A stretch of DNA of 9,769 nt, from the NCBI GenBank assembly GCA_015494845.1, contig WGAL01000165.1, positions 1 through 9,769 on the forward strand, read 5' to 3'. The translations under genes and the position numbers were made by a program. Source of the DNA: Melioribacteraceae bacterium. GTDB lineage: Bacteria > Bacteroidota > Ignavibacteria > Ignavibacteriales > Melioribacteraceae. The notes beneath the pieces were generated by a model. The model saw nothing but the letters and a program-made list of their open reading frames with translations, was not told the DNA's origin and ran no database searches. Below, piece by piece: positions 1-8,065 of the stretch. The stretch's first letter is position 1. The number at the start of each line of letters is the position of its first letter.

Positions 1-1
1 C

Positions 2-205
2 AAATTAACCGAAACCGGATTAGTAATTAGCGGAACTTCGCCGGACGGCGAGCTTGTCGAGATGATTGAAATATCTGAACATCCTTGGTTTGTGGCTTGC
101 CAGTTTCATCCTGAATTAAAATCGCGCGCAATTAAGGCGCATCCGTTATTCCGCGAGTTTGTGAGAGCGGCAAAAAATTATCGCGAAACGAAAAGCGACG
201 AATGA
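2..205 (+). CDS. pyrG: CTP synthase, C-terminal fragment (5' end outside window)
   Basis: The last 67 residues of CTP synthase, which makes CTP from UTP, ATP and glutamine in the cytoplasm. The reading frame is open from base 2 and ends at TGA 203-205. The visible part is the end of the class I glutamine amidotransferase domain: [16 protein letters not shown] matches the CTP synthase block [14 protein letters not shown], and its FHPE supplies the catalytic His and Glu of the Cys-His-Glu triad. The Cys nucleophile and the whole synthetase domain lie upstream of the window. The tail [13 protein letters not shown] is the usual short variable end. The stop codon overlaps the next start (ATGA, 202-205), so the following TPR gene is probably co-transcribed and translationally coupled. 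The family call is secure; only the 5' end is missing. Confidence 0.95.
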   Translation, partial: KLTETGLVISGTSPDGELVEMIEISEHPWFVACQFHPELKSRAIKAHPLFREFVRAAKNYRETKSDE

Positions 206-1656
206 AGAAATTCGTAATACTTTTTTTTGTTTTTGCAACTTCGGCTTTTTCGCAAATTCCGCCAGACGAAGTAGAATACCAAAAGTTTTCCGAAGCCGCG
301 TATAATTTTGATTTCGAAAAAGCAAAAAAAATTGCTTTCGATTTACAAAAACGCTTTCCTAATTCGCCGCTCGGATATCACGCAAATTCACGATTGAACG
401 TTTGGTTTTATCTCGGTTCGCGCGATGAAGATTTATTGAAGAAATTTTTCCCGAATTCCGACAAGACGCTGGATTTATTCGACAATGTGGACGACGAAAA
501 TCCGTATTACTTGTTTCGTTGCGGCGAAGAATATTCGTTTCGCGCAATAATGTACGCGTTTGATTTCGAAAAAATGAGCGCGTTCTGGGCGGCGCGCAAC
601 GCAATTTCCGATTTCGAAGACGCTATAGACATAAATCCAAAATTTTACGACGCGTATTCCGGAACGGCGGTTTTTAGTTATTTTCTGAGTTTTGTTCCAT
701 CTTTCTTAAAAGTGGGACTTTCGATTATCGGAATAAACGCCGACGTGAACACAAGCATCAGGAATTTCAAACTCGCCTACGAAAGAGGAACATTCGCGCG
801 AACCGAAGCCGCGTTCCAGCTTTCCAAAATTTATTCGGATTACTACTTTGACATCGACAGTTCAAATTATTTTTTGTTGCCGCTGATTGAAAAATATCCT
901 AACAATATTTTTTTCAAATATCAACTCGGCATAAATTACATTCGCGCCAAACAATTTGACAAAGCCGAAAAAGTTCTGCTTTCCGTCGTAAAAAACGATG
1001 ACGAAAGTTTTAGCCAAGTAATCGCGTTCTCGTATTTTTTGCTCGGCGAAATGAAATTTCACTTGAACGATTTTGCTTCCGCGATAAAATATTTCGAAAA
1101 GTATTCGCAATTTACGCGAAGCATAAATTTTATGGGCTATATCAATTACAAATGCGGAATCGCTTATTATTTGTTGGACGAGGAAACAAAAGCGCGTGAA
1201 TGCTTGTTAATGGCGCAATACGGAAACGATGATAATTGGAAAGACAAACTCGCGTATGAAAGAAGTCAAAAAATATTGAGCGAAGGTTTTACCGTGTTCG
1301 ATAAAAATTTGGTTTATGCGAAAAATTATTTAAGAACCGGCAAATATTCCGGCGCTTTGAAATACTGCAAGAGAATTAACGACAAAACAACAGAAGTAAA
1401 ATTCATTTGCGCCGAAGCTTTGATAGAACTAAAACATCTGAACGAAGCGAAAAAAATTTTGAATGATTTGTCCGTCCAAATTCGAAATGATGAAAGCAGC
1501 GAGTATTTGAAATTGCTTTATCTGAAAGCGCTAAACTCGTTTTACGGAAATAACAAATCCGAAGCGAAAAAATATTTGGACAAACTTTTTTCAGTTGACG
1601 ATAAAAACAACGAATTTTTCGCAAAGGCACGAGCCCTCGAAAGAAAATGTAATTAG
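202..1656 (+). CDS. Exported tetratricopeptide-repeat protein
   Basis: A 484-residue protein beginning with a clear signal peptide ([17 protein letters not shown], likely cut before Gln18; no lipobox Cys), so it is predicted to be periplasmic or surface-associated. The mature part is almost all helical with TPR-like units: around 25-60 ([25 protein letters not shown]), 125-155 ([21 protein letters not shown]), 240-335 ([57 protein letters not shown]) and 380-470 ([31 protein letters not shown]). A hydrophobic stretch near 160-178 ([17 protein letters not shown]), followed by a repeat-like helix pair, recalls the arrangement in DUF3808/TTC39-like TPR proteins, but that is only a weak inference. 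The start is fixed by the ATGA overlap with pyrG and by the signal peptide. TPR proteins are scaffolds; no partner can be named from the sequence. Confidence 0.85.
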   Translation: MKKFVILFFVFATSAFSQIPPDEVEYQKFSEAAYNFDFEKAKKIAFDLQKRFPNSPLGYHANSRLNVWFYLGSRDEDLLKKFFPNSDKTLDLFDNVDDENPYYLFRCGEEYSFRAIMYAFDFEKMSAFWAARNAISDFEDAIDINPKFYDAYSGTAVFSYFLSFVPSFLKVGLSIIGINADVNTSIRNFKLAYERGTFARTEAAFQLSKIYSDYYFDIDSSNYFLLPLIEKYPNNIFFKYQLGINYIRAKQFDKAEKVLLSVVKNDDESFSQVIAFSYFLLGEMKFHLNDFASAIKYFEKYSQFTRSINFMGYINYKCGIAYYLLDEETKARECLLMAQYGNDDNWKDKLAYERSQKILSEGFTVFDKNLVYAKNYLRTGKYSGALKYCKRINDKTTEVKFICAEALIELKHLNEAKKILNDLSVQIRNDESSEYLKLLYLKALNSFYGNNKSEAKKYLDKLFSVDDKNNEFFAKARALERKCN

Positions 1657-1724
1657 GTTTAAGGTTTTTTCAATTCCGTTTTTTCTTTATTTTATTAGCC
1701 GATAAATAATTTTTTGAGCGTGCT

Positions 1725-4625
1725 ATGAAAATAAAATTTTTCTTACTGATTGTTTCGGTTCTGTTTGTATTATCATCTCAAAATATCTATTCGCAAAAGA
1801 ATTCAGGATTAAAGGAATTAGCGCAACAGCATATGCAAAGCGGACGCTACGGTGAAGCGATTGATTTGCTTAACAAGTACATAACCGCTTATCCGCAAGA
1901 GCCGGAAGGTTACTACTTGCGCGGTTTATGTTACGAGGCGCGATATCAATACGAGAACGCAGTTATTGATTTAAGAAGGGCGGTTAAGTTAGCTCAGGGG
2001 AATGAAAAGAAAAAATATCTCGATGCGCTAAATCGCGTTAAAAAAGTCTGGTACGCTCAACTAAATAAAAAAATAAAAGGGCACAAACGGGAAATTGCAA
2101 TCGACCCGAGCAATCCGGAGAACTATTTGGAAATCGGAAAATCTTACCGCAAAATGGAAAAATTTGATTTAGCGGAGCAATGGTACGACGAATATCTAAA
2201 ACGCGACCCAAACGCTTCGCCTGATGAAATAATTCGTTATACGGAAATTCTTGCCAAGAATAATCATATCAAAAAAGGCGAAAAAATTCTGAAAAAATAC
2301 GTACAGAAATATCCTGAAGATTGGCGATTATGGAGCAGATACGGAACATTTGCTCTTTGGCTCGGAAAACGAAAGACTGCCATTCAAGCGTTTGAAACGG
2401 CTTTGAGTTTTAAGCCGTATTTTCAAGAAGCGTTGGACGGTTTGGATAAAGCGAAACAAAAACCGTACGTTACGGATTATCAACCTGACGATCAACGCAA
2501 GTTGCCGCTTGTGGACCGCTTGTTGCGACAAGTAAAAAGACAACCGAAAGATATAAACTTACGGTTCAGACTAATTGACGAATTGATGAAAAAGCGTCGT
2601 TACGAAGAAGCGTATCAACACGCGCAAGAGATTGCAAATTATTTTCCTGACGACGCAAAAGTACAGAATAAGTTAAAAGAAGTTACCGAGAAGAGAAAAA
2701 ATTATTACGACAAGAAAATTGCATATTACAAAAAGAAAGTAAAACGCTACCCAAGAAACTCTAAATATGTTAAAGCGTTGGTTCAATATTATAAAATGTT
2801 GGAAGATTACGAAAGCGCAATAAATGTTTTGCAAGATTATTTTAAACGTTATCCTAAAAGCAGAAATTATTCGTTGAAATACGAACTTGCTCAATTGGCG
2901 GCATGGAATAAAAACTTTGATTTGGCGATAGAAATCCTTGACGATTTGATAGCCAAAAGGCCGAAGAATTTAAAATACAAACTTTTGCGGGCGCAAGTTT
3001 CCGTTTGGGCTAATCAAGATATCGATACGGCTGAAAAATATTTAAACGATATTTTGTCGAAAGAACCGAAAAACTTTGAAGCCTTGATAGCAATGGGAAG
3101 TTTGAAAATATTGCAACGCGACGCCGAAGGCGCGGAAAAATATGCGAACGAGGCGGCGAAAATCAAACCCGGTTCCAAAGACTTGCAAGAACTTCAAAAC
3201 CAAATCGCGCTGTTGAAAGCAAGATTGGCGCAGGAAAAACTTCTTGAAGAATTAAATACCGGTCGCGAATTGGTCTCCGATTCCGCTTGCCAGGAAGCGA
3301 TTCCATATTACGAAGAATATTTGCAAAAAGCCCAACCGAACGATTACATTAAAAAAGAATACGGCGACGTACTTTTTTGCGCTCACGATTACGAAAGAGC
3401 GCTGGAAATTTACGACGAGATTTTACAAGACGGTTATTGGTACGACGCGGCTCTGCAAAAAGCGAAAGTTCTTTACACAATTGGCGATTCCTTGGAAGCC
3501 TTAAAAACTTTTAAGTGGATTGTAAAAGAAGATTCCGCCGAGTTTGAACCGCGGCTTTACCTTGGCGATACTTATTTGAAAATAGGCGAGTACGATTCCG
3601 CCCGCGCCGTTTACGATACCTTGCTGACTTGGGATTTGGATTCCACGCAATACAAAATGGTAAAAATGCGTTACGATTGGGTGCCGGTTACCGGATTTAA
3701 CGGATTTATAAAAACTTTTCCGCGCACAATCAGTTTTGCTCCGAGCGCAATCTTTTATTCCGATAATATTGATTTTCTTATGACCGGATTTGGCGGAAGA
3801 CTCGATTTCGGCGCGTTGGATTGGCTTACGCTCGGGCTCGGGTTGCATCGTTATTCGTTGAAAGACAATTACAATTTGCGCTCTTTTGCGCTGTTTGCCG
3901 GTTCTGCGTTTATCAGAATAAATGAAAATTTTAGTGGAGGAATAACGTACGGAACAATGGCAACGGCGAATAATTATTCATACGGCGACTTTGAGGCAAA
4001 TATTCTTTACAAATATCAAAACAAAATTGAATTGGGCGGTTACTACATCTACCGCGACGCCGGTTTGATTCTTTATTCGCCCGGATTAATTAACAATGTA
4101 AATTACGGACGCTTATATGTTTCTATGTACAGACTCAACGGGGAATACAAGCATACTTCAGGCTTTCTAATTAAAGGATATTATACTTATTTAACGATTA
4201 CCGACGGGAACGCCGGAAATTATTTTATGCTTCGTGTCGGGAAAAAATTCGGCGTAAACACAACAGCCGGTTATGAATATTATTACGCAAACTTCCGCTA
4301 CGATATGAGCTCGTACGAAAATCCCGGATTTGTGGATTCCGGACATCCGTATTATTACTCTCCTCAAAATTTTATTACTCACAGTCTTTGGCTAGATTAC
4401 CAAATAAACGAAGGCGTCGAATGGGATATCGTAGTCGGCGGTAAACTCGGCTACGCGCCCGCTTCTTCGTTTGTGATTTTTGAAGGATACGGCAAAGTGG
4501 AATACCGTCCGTTTGACAGACTAATAATTACGGGACAATTAAACGCCGGAAATTCAATGCGCGAAATTGAAGGCTACCGTTCGATTAGCGGCGTTCTTTC
4601 GGCGTATTGGACTTTTTATCCGTGA
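1725..4625 (+). CDS. TPR array fused to a C-terminal outer-membrane beta-barrel (PgaA/BcsC-like architecture)
   Basis: A 966-residue exported protein. Residues 1-23 are a signal peptide (cut near IYS/QKN). Residues ~27-650 are a long helical TPR solenoid; clear units include 28-60, 61-93, 131-164, 200-233, 345-378, 383-415, 418-450, 452-482, 540-570 and 573-640, with typical G-x-Y and A-x-x-x-[FY] patterns and P at repeat ends (YPEDW, YPKSR, RPKNL, EPKNF). From ~665 the character changes to alternating aromatic/Gly beta strands (FGALDWLTLGLGLHRYSL, SGGITYGTMATANNYSYG, IELGGYYIYRDAG) to the end SAYWTFYP, with an aromatic final strand as in outer-membrane barrels. About 300 residues would suit roughly 14-16 strands. 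This TPR-plus-barrel plan is that of the exopolysaccharide exporters PgaA and BcsC, but no polysaccharide synthase is visible nearby, so the substrate is unknown. A YaiO-like barrel protein is the alternative. The start is set by the signal peptide; no strong ribosome binding site is visible. Confidence 0.85.
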   Translation: MKIKFFLLIVSVLFVLSSQNIYSQKNSGLKELAQQHMQSGRYGEAIDLLNKYITAYPQEPEGYYLRGLCYEARYQYENAVIDLRRAVKLAQGNEKKKYLDALNRVKKVWYAQLNKKIKGHKREIAIDPSNPENYLEIGKSYRKMEKFDLAEQWYDEYLKRDPNASPDEIIRYTEILAKNNHIKKGEKILKKYVQKYPEDWRLWSRYGTFALWLGKRKTAIQAFETALSFKPYFQEALDGLDKAKQKPYVTDYQPDDQRKLPLVDRLLRQVKRQPKDINLRFRLIDELMKKRRYEEAYQHAQEIANYFPDDAKVQNKLKEVTEKRKNYYDKKIAYYKKKVKRYPRNSKYVKALVQYYKMLEDYESAINVLQDYFKRYPKSRNYSLKYELAQLAAWNKNFDLAIEILDDLIAKRPKNLKYKLLRAQVSVWANQDIDTAEKYLNDILSKEPKNFEALIAMGSLKILQRDAEGAEKYANEAAKIKPGSKDLQELQNQIALLKARLAQEKLLEELNTGRELVSDSACQEAIPYYEEYLQKAQPNDYIKKEYGDVLFCAHDYERALEIYDEILQDGYWYDAALQKAKVLYTIGDSLEALKTFKWIVKEDSAEFEPRLYLGDTYLKIGEYDSARAVYDTLLTWDLDSTQYKMVKMRYDWVPVTGFNGFIKTFPRTISFAPSAIFYSDNIDFLMTGFGGRLDFGALDWLTLGLGLHRYSLKDNYNLRSFALFAGSAFIRINENFSGGITYGTMATANNYSYGDFEANILYKYQNKIELGGYYIYRDAGLILYSPGLINNVNYGRLYVSMYRLNGEYKHTSGFLIKGYYTYLTITDGNAGNYFMLRVGKKFGVNTTAGYEYYYANFRYDMSSYENPGFVDSGHPYYYSPQNFITHSLWLDYQINEGVEWDIVVGGKLGYAPASSFVIFEGYGKVEYRPFDRLIITGQLNAGNSMREIEGYRSISGVLSAYWTFYP

Positions 4626-4665
4626 TAGGGAACAATTTAACGTTTTTTGCTATTTAAAAACTGAA

Positions 4666-5076
4666 ATGAATTTCGATAATAATAGTAAAAACAATAAACA
4701 AAAGATGATTGAAATAAGAATATCAAATACCGTCGCGGTTCAACTTTTGGTCGATAGAATGGAAGCCGAGTTCCGCAACCGGCGTAAAAGCGGAATTTAC
4801 GCCGAAGATATGACATTGGACAAACTTCCGTTCGAGCAACTACTGGAAATTACCGAAATTGCCGTATTTGATTTAGTTTCGCTTTTGCCTTACGACGTTG
4901 TTTCAAAAGAAACAAATATTCACGAAATTATTTCAAAAGCAATTCAATCGCTTGCAATAATTTTTAAACAAAACGCCTTTACGTTCTACACGCCTGAGAA
5001 AGTCAAAAACATTCTCGCCCCGATGAAAACCGCATACATTGAAGCCGAAGAAAAAAAGTTGTTCGAGAACAACTGA
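4666..5076 (+). CDS. Hypothetical small protein, 136 residues (start uncertain)
   Basis: I do not recognise this family. With ATG 4666 it has 136 residues; an in-frame ATG at 4705 would give 123, and one at 4567 would give 169 but overlaps the barrel gene by 59 bases and would encode an Arg-rich leader that looks like read-through of the other frame. I prefer 4666 because it lies in the 40-base gap after the barrel gene; none of the three starts has a clear Shine-Dalgarno site. The product lacks a signal peptide or membrane segment. It begins with a polar Asn/Lys-rich tail (NFDNNSKNNKQK), then a short strand-like segment (IEIRIS), then helices rich in Leu, Ile and Glu (VQLLVDRMEAEFRNRR, FEQLLEITEIAVFDLVSLL, IHEIISKAIQSLAIIF), ending EAEEKKLFENN. 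It is a cytoplasmic, mostly helical protein. Codon use resembles its neighbours, so it is probably a real gene. Confidence 0.7.
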   Translation: MNFDNNSKNNKQKMIEIRISNTVAVQLLVDRMEAEFRNRRKSGIYAEDMTLDKLPFEQLLEITEIAVFDLVSLLPYDVVSKETNIHEIISKAIQSLAIIFKQNAFTFYTPEKVKNILAPMKTAYIEAEEKKLFENN

Positions 5077-5125
5077 TTTTTCCTCTCGTTTTATTATTTT
5101 TATTCATTGTTTATCCGTTTATGAT

Positions 5126-5134
5126 AAGGAGGAG
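5126..5134 (+). promoter_or_regulatory. Strong Shine-Dalgarno site of the subtilase gene
   Basis: AAGGAGGAG lies just before ATG 5137, near-complete complementarity to the 16S rRNA 3' end. It fixes the start, which also begins the signal peptide, and shows that this organism uses Shine-Dalgarno initiation for at least some genes. The 60 bases between the preceding stop and this ATG are AT-rich and could hold a promoter, but I see no box that I would call with confidence. Confidence 0.85.
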
Positions 5135-5136
5135 AA

Positions 5137-7914
5137 ATGAAAAAAATATTTGCGTTTTTGTTTCTTGTTTTAACGCCTTTTTTGTTTTCACAAGTAAATT
5201 ACATCCCCGGAAAAGTTATTGTTAAACTCTCGAAAAACGCTACTCCAGAAAAATTTGTTAGAGAGTTTGAACAAAAAAATTCCGCAATAAATATTCTCGA
5301 AATCTCACAACTTTTCCCTTCTTCCGACAAAAATTTACAACAAATCTATTCCGTAAGTTTCTCGTCGCCGATTGACGTTAAAGCGTTAATTCCGCGATTA
5401 ATTAAACTTAAAACCGTCGTTTGGGCCGAACCGGATTACACCGGCAAACTTGCGGGAATTACGCCCAACGACCCGAAATTTTCCTCGCAATGGTATTTGA
5501 ACAAAATACAAATGCCGGATGCTTGGGAACTTGAACAAGGCGAGGGAAATCTTGTCGTGGCGGTAATTGACAACGGTTTAAACATTTCGCACGAAGATTT
5601 GCAAAATCAGATTTGGCAAAATCCTAACGAAACTCCTGACGGCGTTGATAACGATAACAACGGTTATGTGGACGACATTTATGGTTGGGATTTCGGCAAC
5701 AACGACAATGGAATTGAACACGACGGCGACAGTTTCCACGGTTCGCAAGTTGCCGGATTAATTGGCGCGGAAACAAATAACAATACCGGAATTGCTTCCG
5801 TCGGTTTTAACGTAAAATTAATGGGCTTGAAAATAACCGACAATCAAAGTTACACCGAAGTTATTATGTCCGCCGGCTATCGCGCGATTGTTTACGCGGT
5901 CGATAACGGCGCGGACGTTATTAATTGCAGTTGGGGGAATTATCAATTTTCTATGCTAGGTTATGAAGCCGTGCAATACGCCGTTGAGCATAATGTAATT
6001 GTTGTAGCGGCGGCTGGGAACGACGGAATAAACGTCGTTTTTTATCCTGCAAAGTACTACGGCGTGCTATCCGTTGGCGCAACTAAAGACAATGACGCAG
6101 TTTGGGAAAGCTCAAATTACGGATACGATATTGATTTAATGGCTCCAGGCGAAAATGTGATTTCTACCGGAAGCGGAAACGATTACATTACCGCATCCGG
6201 AACTTCGCTTGCTTCGCCCTTGGTAAGCGGAATTGCCGCGCTCGTTAAAAAACATTTTCCTGATTTGAACTCGTTGCAAGTTTGCGAAAGAATTCGCGCA
6301 ACGGCTGACGACATTTATTCCGTAAATCCGAATTCCGAATATTTGCTCGGGAAGGGAAGGGTAAACGCATTTTCGGCTTTGAGCGCTCAAAATGTAAAAT
6401 CTGTCAGAGCGACAAACGTTTCGTTTACCGACAATAATGACGATGTTTTTCTGCCTGGCGAGGAAGTTGAATTTTTCGGGAATTTCAGAAATTTCTTATC
6501 CGCCGTTTCCAATTTGCAAATTACCGTTACGACCGACGACCCTTATGTTTCGCTCACGCAAAACAATTTTTCCGTTGCAAGCGTTTCTTCTAATTCCGAA
6601 TTCGACAACGAAAATTCGTCGTTTAAATTTACTTTGTCCGAAAACGTTCCGGAAAATCACACCGTGCATTTAAGATTAGATTATTCGGCAAACGATTATT
6701 CCGATTTCCAGTGGATTTCCGTTTTGGTTAACCCGAGTTACGCAGATATGAACGTAAACAATTTGGATTTAACAATTACAAGCAAAGGGATGCTCGGTTA
6801 CGAAGATTATCCGTACAACACAAAAGGCAACGGCTTAACATATATGAACGACGGCAAAACGAGATTTTTCGAAGCCGGATTTTTGTACGGAACGTCTTCT
6901 GACAAGGTTATGGACGCTCTGCATATTTTGCAATTTTCAAGCGTCAGTAACGATTTCAATACCGTTTCGCCGTTTAGAGTAATTATCCCCGGCGCAATTG
7001 CCGACCAGGAAGGAACACTTAAATTTAACGACGATAACGCCGGAGAAAACAAGTTGGGAATTGAAACTACTTTAAACTCATTTGCGTTCAATACTGAAAA
7101 TGATAAGAATTACATTATTTTGAAATATTCTTTGAAAAACAACGGAAGCGAAACAATAAACAATTTGCATGTTGGGTTATATTTTGACTGGGACTTGGAC
7201 GAAGACGATTACGCCGACGATTATGCCGCGTTTGATTCCTTAAATAATTTTGCTTACGCTTGGGATAAAGATTTTAACACAATTTCCACGTATCAAGGCG
7301 TTGCACTAATTTCGGATTCTGCATATAACTTTTGGGCGAATTGTAACGACGGTTCAAACGGCGGAATTAACGTCGAAAATTTCACGGACGATAAAAAATG
7401 GACAATGCTTTCGTCAGGATTAACGCATACGTCTGCCGAAAATTCCGATATTTCGTTTGTTATTTCAGGCGGGCCGTATTCCGTTGAATCGGGCGAGGAA
7501 AAAACCGTTGCATTTACAATTGCAATTGCGCCGGATTTCGACGAATTAACAAACGCCATTTCCGTCGCGCGTGAAAAATATTTTGACGTTATTGTAGATG
7601 TCCCTGCGACCGAAAACGAAAAAATCACTCATTTCGATTTATTGCAAAATTACCCGAATCCGTTTAATCCGACAACTACAATAAATTACGTCATTGCGAG
7701 GAGCAAAGCGACGCGGCAATCCGACGCATTGTCAGTCCAACTCAAAATTTACGACACACTCGGACGCGAAGTAGCAACGCTCGTAAACAAGGAACAAACG
7801 CCTGGCAAATATTCCGTTCAATTCAATGCAACTAATTTTCCAAGCGGAATTTATTTCTACACGTTGCGCGCAGGGAATTTTGTTCAGACAAAGAAAATGG
7901 TTTTGATGAAATAG
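5137..7914 (+). CDS. Secreted S8 (subtilisin-family) serine protease with T9SS C-terminal sorting domain
   Basis: A 925-residue multidomain secreted protease. Residues 1-18 are a signal peptide. Residues ~20-105 (YIPGKVIVKL ... VVWAEPDY) form a fervidolysin-like/I9-type propeptide. The S8 catalytic domain (~115-418) has Asp145 (VVAVIDNG), His201 (FHGSQVAG), oxyanion Asn295 (AAAGNDG) and Ser357 (GTSLASP), so it should be active; it departs from the consensus HGTHVAG and GTSMASPHVAG at several flanking positions. A Ca-binding-like acidic loop, PDGVDNDNNGYVDDIYGWDF, covers 167-186. Residues ~423-533 look like a beta-sandwich with the FLPGEEVEF pattern seen in secreted subtilases; ~540-815 is a further beta-rich domain with an acidic segment (FDWDLDEDDYADD, 683-695). 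The end (832-925), with NYPNPFNPTT, LKIYDTLGREVATLV, SGIYFYTLRAG and KKMVLMK, is a type A T9SS sorting domain that sends the protein through the outer membrane. It carries a repeat-derived insertion at 852-862 and just after. The T9SS machinery genes are not in the window. Confidence 0.95.
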   Translation: MKKIFAFLFLVLTPFLFSQVNYIPGKVIVKLSKNATPEKFVREFEQKNSAINILEISQLFPSSDKNLQQIYSVSFSSPIDVKALIPRLIKLKTVVWAEPDYTGKLAGITPNDPKFSSQWYLNKIQMPDAWELEQGEGNLVVAVIDNGLNISHEDLQNQIWQNPNETPDGVDNDNNGYVDDIYGWDFGNNDNGIEHDGDSFHGSQVAGLIGAETNNNTGIASVGFNVKLMGLKITDNQSYTEVIMSAGYRAIVYAVDNGADVINCSWGNYQFSMLGYEAVQYAVEHNVIVVAAAGNDGINVVFYPAKYYGVLSVGATKDNDAVWESSNYGYDIDLMAPGENVISTGSGNDYITASGTSLASPLVSGIAALVKKHFPDLNSLQVCERIRATADDIYSVNPNSEYLLGKGRVNAFSALSAQNVKSVRATNVSFTDNNDDVFLPGEEVEFFGNFRNFLSAVSNLQITVTTDDPYVSLTQNNFSVASVSSNSEFDNENSSFKFTLSENVPENHTVHLRLDYSANDYSDFQWISVLVNPSYADMNVNNLDLTITSKGMLGYEDYPYNTKGNGLTYMNDGKTRFFEAGFLYGTSSDKVMDALHILQFSSVSNDFNTVSPFRVIIPGAIADQEGTLKFNDDNAGENKLGIETTLNSFAFNTENDKNYIILKYSLKNNGSETINNLHVGLYFDWDLDEDDYADDYAAFDSLNNFAYAWDKDFNTISTYQGVALISDSAYNFWANCNDGSNGGINVENFTDDKKWTMLSSGLTHTSAENSDISFVISGGPYSVESGEEKTVAFTIAIAPDFDELTNAISVAREKYFDVIVDVPATENEKITHFDLLQNYPNPFNPTTTINYVIARSKATRQSDALSVQLKIYDTLGREVATLVNKEQTPGKYSVQFNATNFPSGIYFYTLRAGNFVQTKKMVLMK
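7689..7722 (+). repeat. Palindromic-type repeat unit inserted in frame in the protease sorting domain
   Basis: CGTCATTGCGAGGAG (7689-7703) followed by AAAGCGACGCGGCAATCC closely resembles the widespread CATTGCGAGGAGC...GGCAATC intergenic repeat. A diverged copy lies at 7988-8036: its first 15 bases differ at one position and it ends in the same GGCAATC. Translated in the protease frame it gives VIARSKATRQS, a peptide unlike the rest of the domain. It falls between the conserved strand TTTINY and the conserved strand VQLKIYDTLGREV, so it lengthens a loop and leaves the frame intact. That this repeat family occurs in many bacterial genomes is from memory. Confidence 0.8.
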
Positions 7915-7928
7915 TTTTTTAGTGTTTC

Positions 7929-8038
7929 TCATTGCAAAGGAGGATAAAAGACTAATAAGTTTTCGCAGTGACGGACGGTCACACCGTCGTCATTGCAAGG
8001 AGAGTATCGACGCAGTCGAAAGGCGCCGTGGCAATCTG
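7929..8038 (+). repeat. Intergenic cluster of degenerate CATTGC/GGCAATC palindromic repeats
   Basis: Downstream of the protease gene the repeat family appears at least twice. A first unit starts TCATTGCAAAGGAGG (7929-7943) and closes with the inverted end GCAGTGAC (7965-7972). A second starts CGTCATTGCAAGGAG (7988-8002) and closes with GGCAATCTG (8030-8038). The second contains a small hairpin, TCGAC-GCA-GTCGA (8007-8019), and an extra segment absent from the copy inside the protease. There is no open reading frame of note. These look like decayed REP/MITE-type units rather than genes. Confidence 0.7.
7965..7996. repeat. Hairpin joining two repeat units
   Basis: The arms GCAGTGACGGACGGT (7965-7979) and ACCGTCGTCATTGC (7983-7996) pair over about 14 bases with one bulged G and one G-T mismatch, around the 3-base loop CAC. 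Neither strand has a T-run after the stem, so it is not a standard Rho-independent terminator. It could still slow 3' exonucleases and protect the protease mRNA end, which is an inference. Its arms are the outer ends of neighbouring repeat units, so it probably arose from head-to-head repeats. Confidence 0.75.
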
Positions 8039-8065
8039 TAAGTTTGTAAGCAAAGCAAATGTTTT

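Noticed and set aside
1657..1724. Bacteroidota-type promoter (TAnnTTTG box) before the TPR-barrel gene
   Set aside because: The gap is AT-rich with a TAATTTTTTG run, but the spacing of the box is wrong and no -33 element could be paired with it.
3501..3848. Minus-strand open frame of 115 codons inside the TPR-barrel gene, and similar antisense frames elsewhere
   Set aside because: They lie wholly opposite well-supported genes, show no recognisable domain and have no start context.
4567..4665. Upstream ATG giving a 169-residue version of the small hypothetical protein
   Set aside because: It would overlap the barrel gene by 59 bases and add an Arg-rich leader that is simply another frame of the barrel's final strand; a later ATG is more plausible.
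5737..6219. Inactive protease, because HGSQ and GTSLASPL depart from the consensus
   Set aside because: Asp145, His201, Asn295 and Ser357 are all present in the right order and context; the changes are at neighbouring positions that vary in the family.
7965..7996. Rho-independent terminator for the protease gene
   Set aside because: The stem is good, but no T-run follows on either strand and its arms are ends of repeat units.
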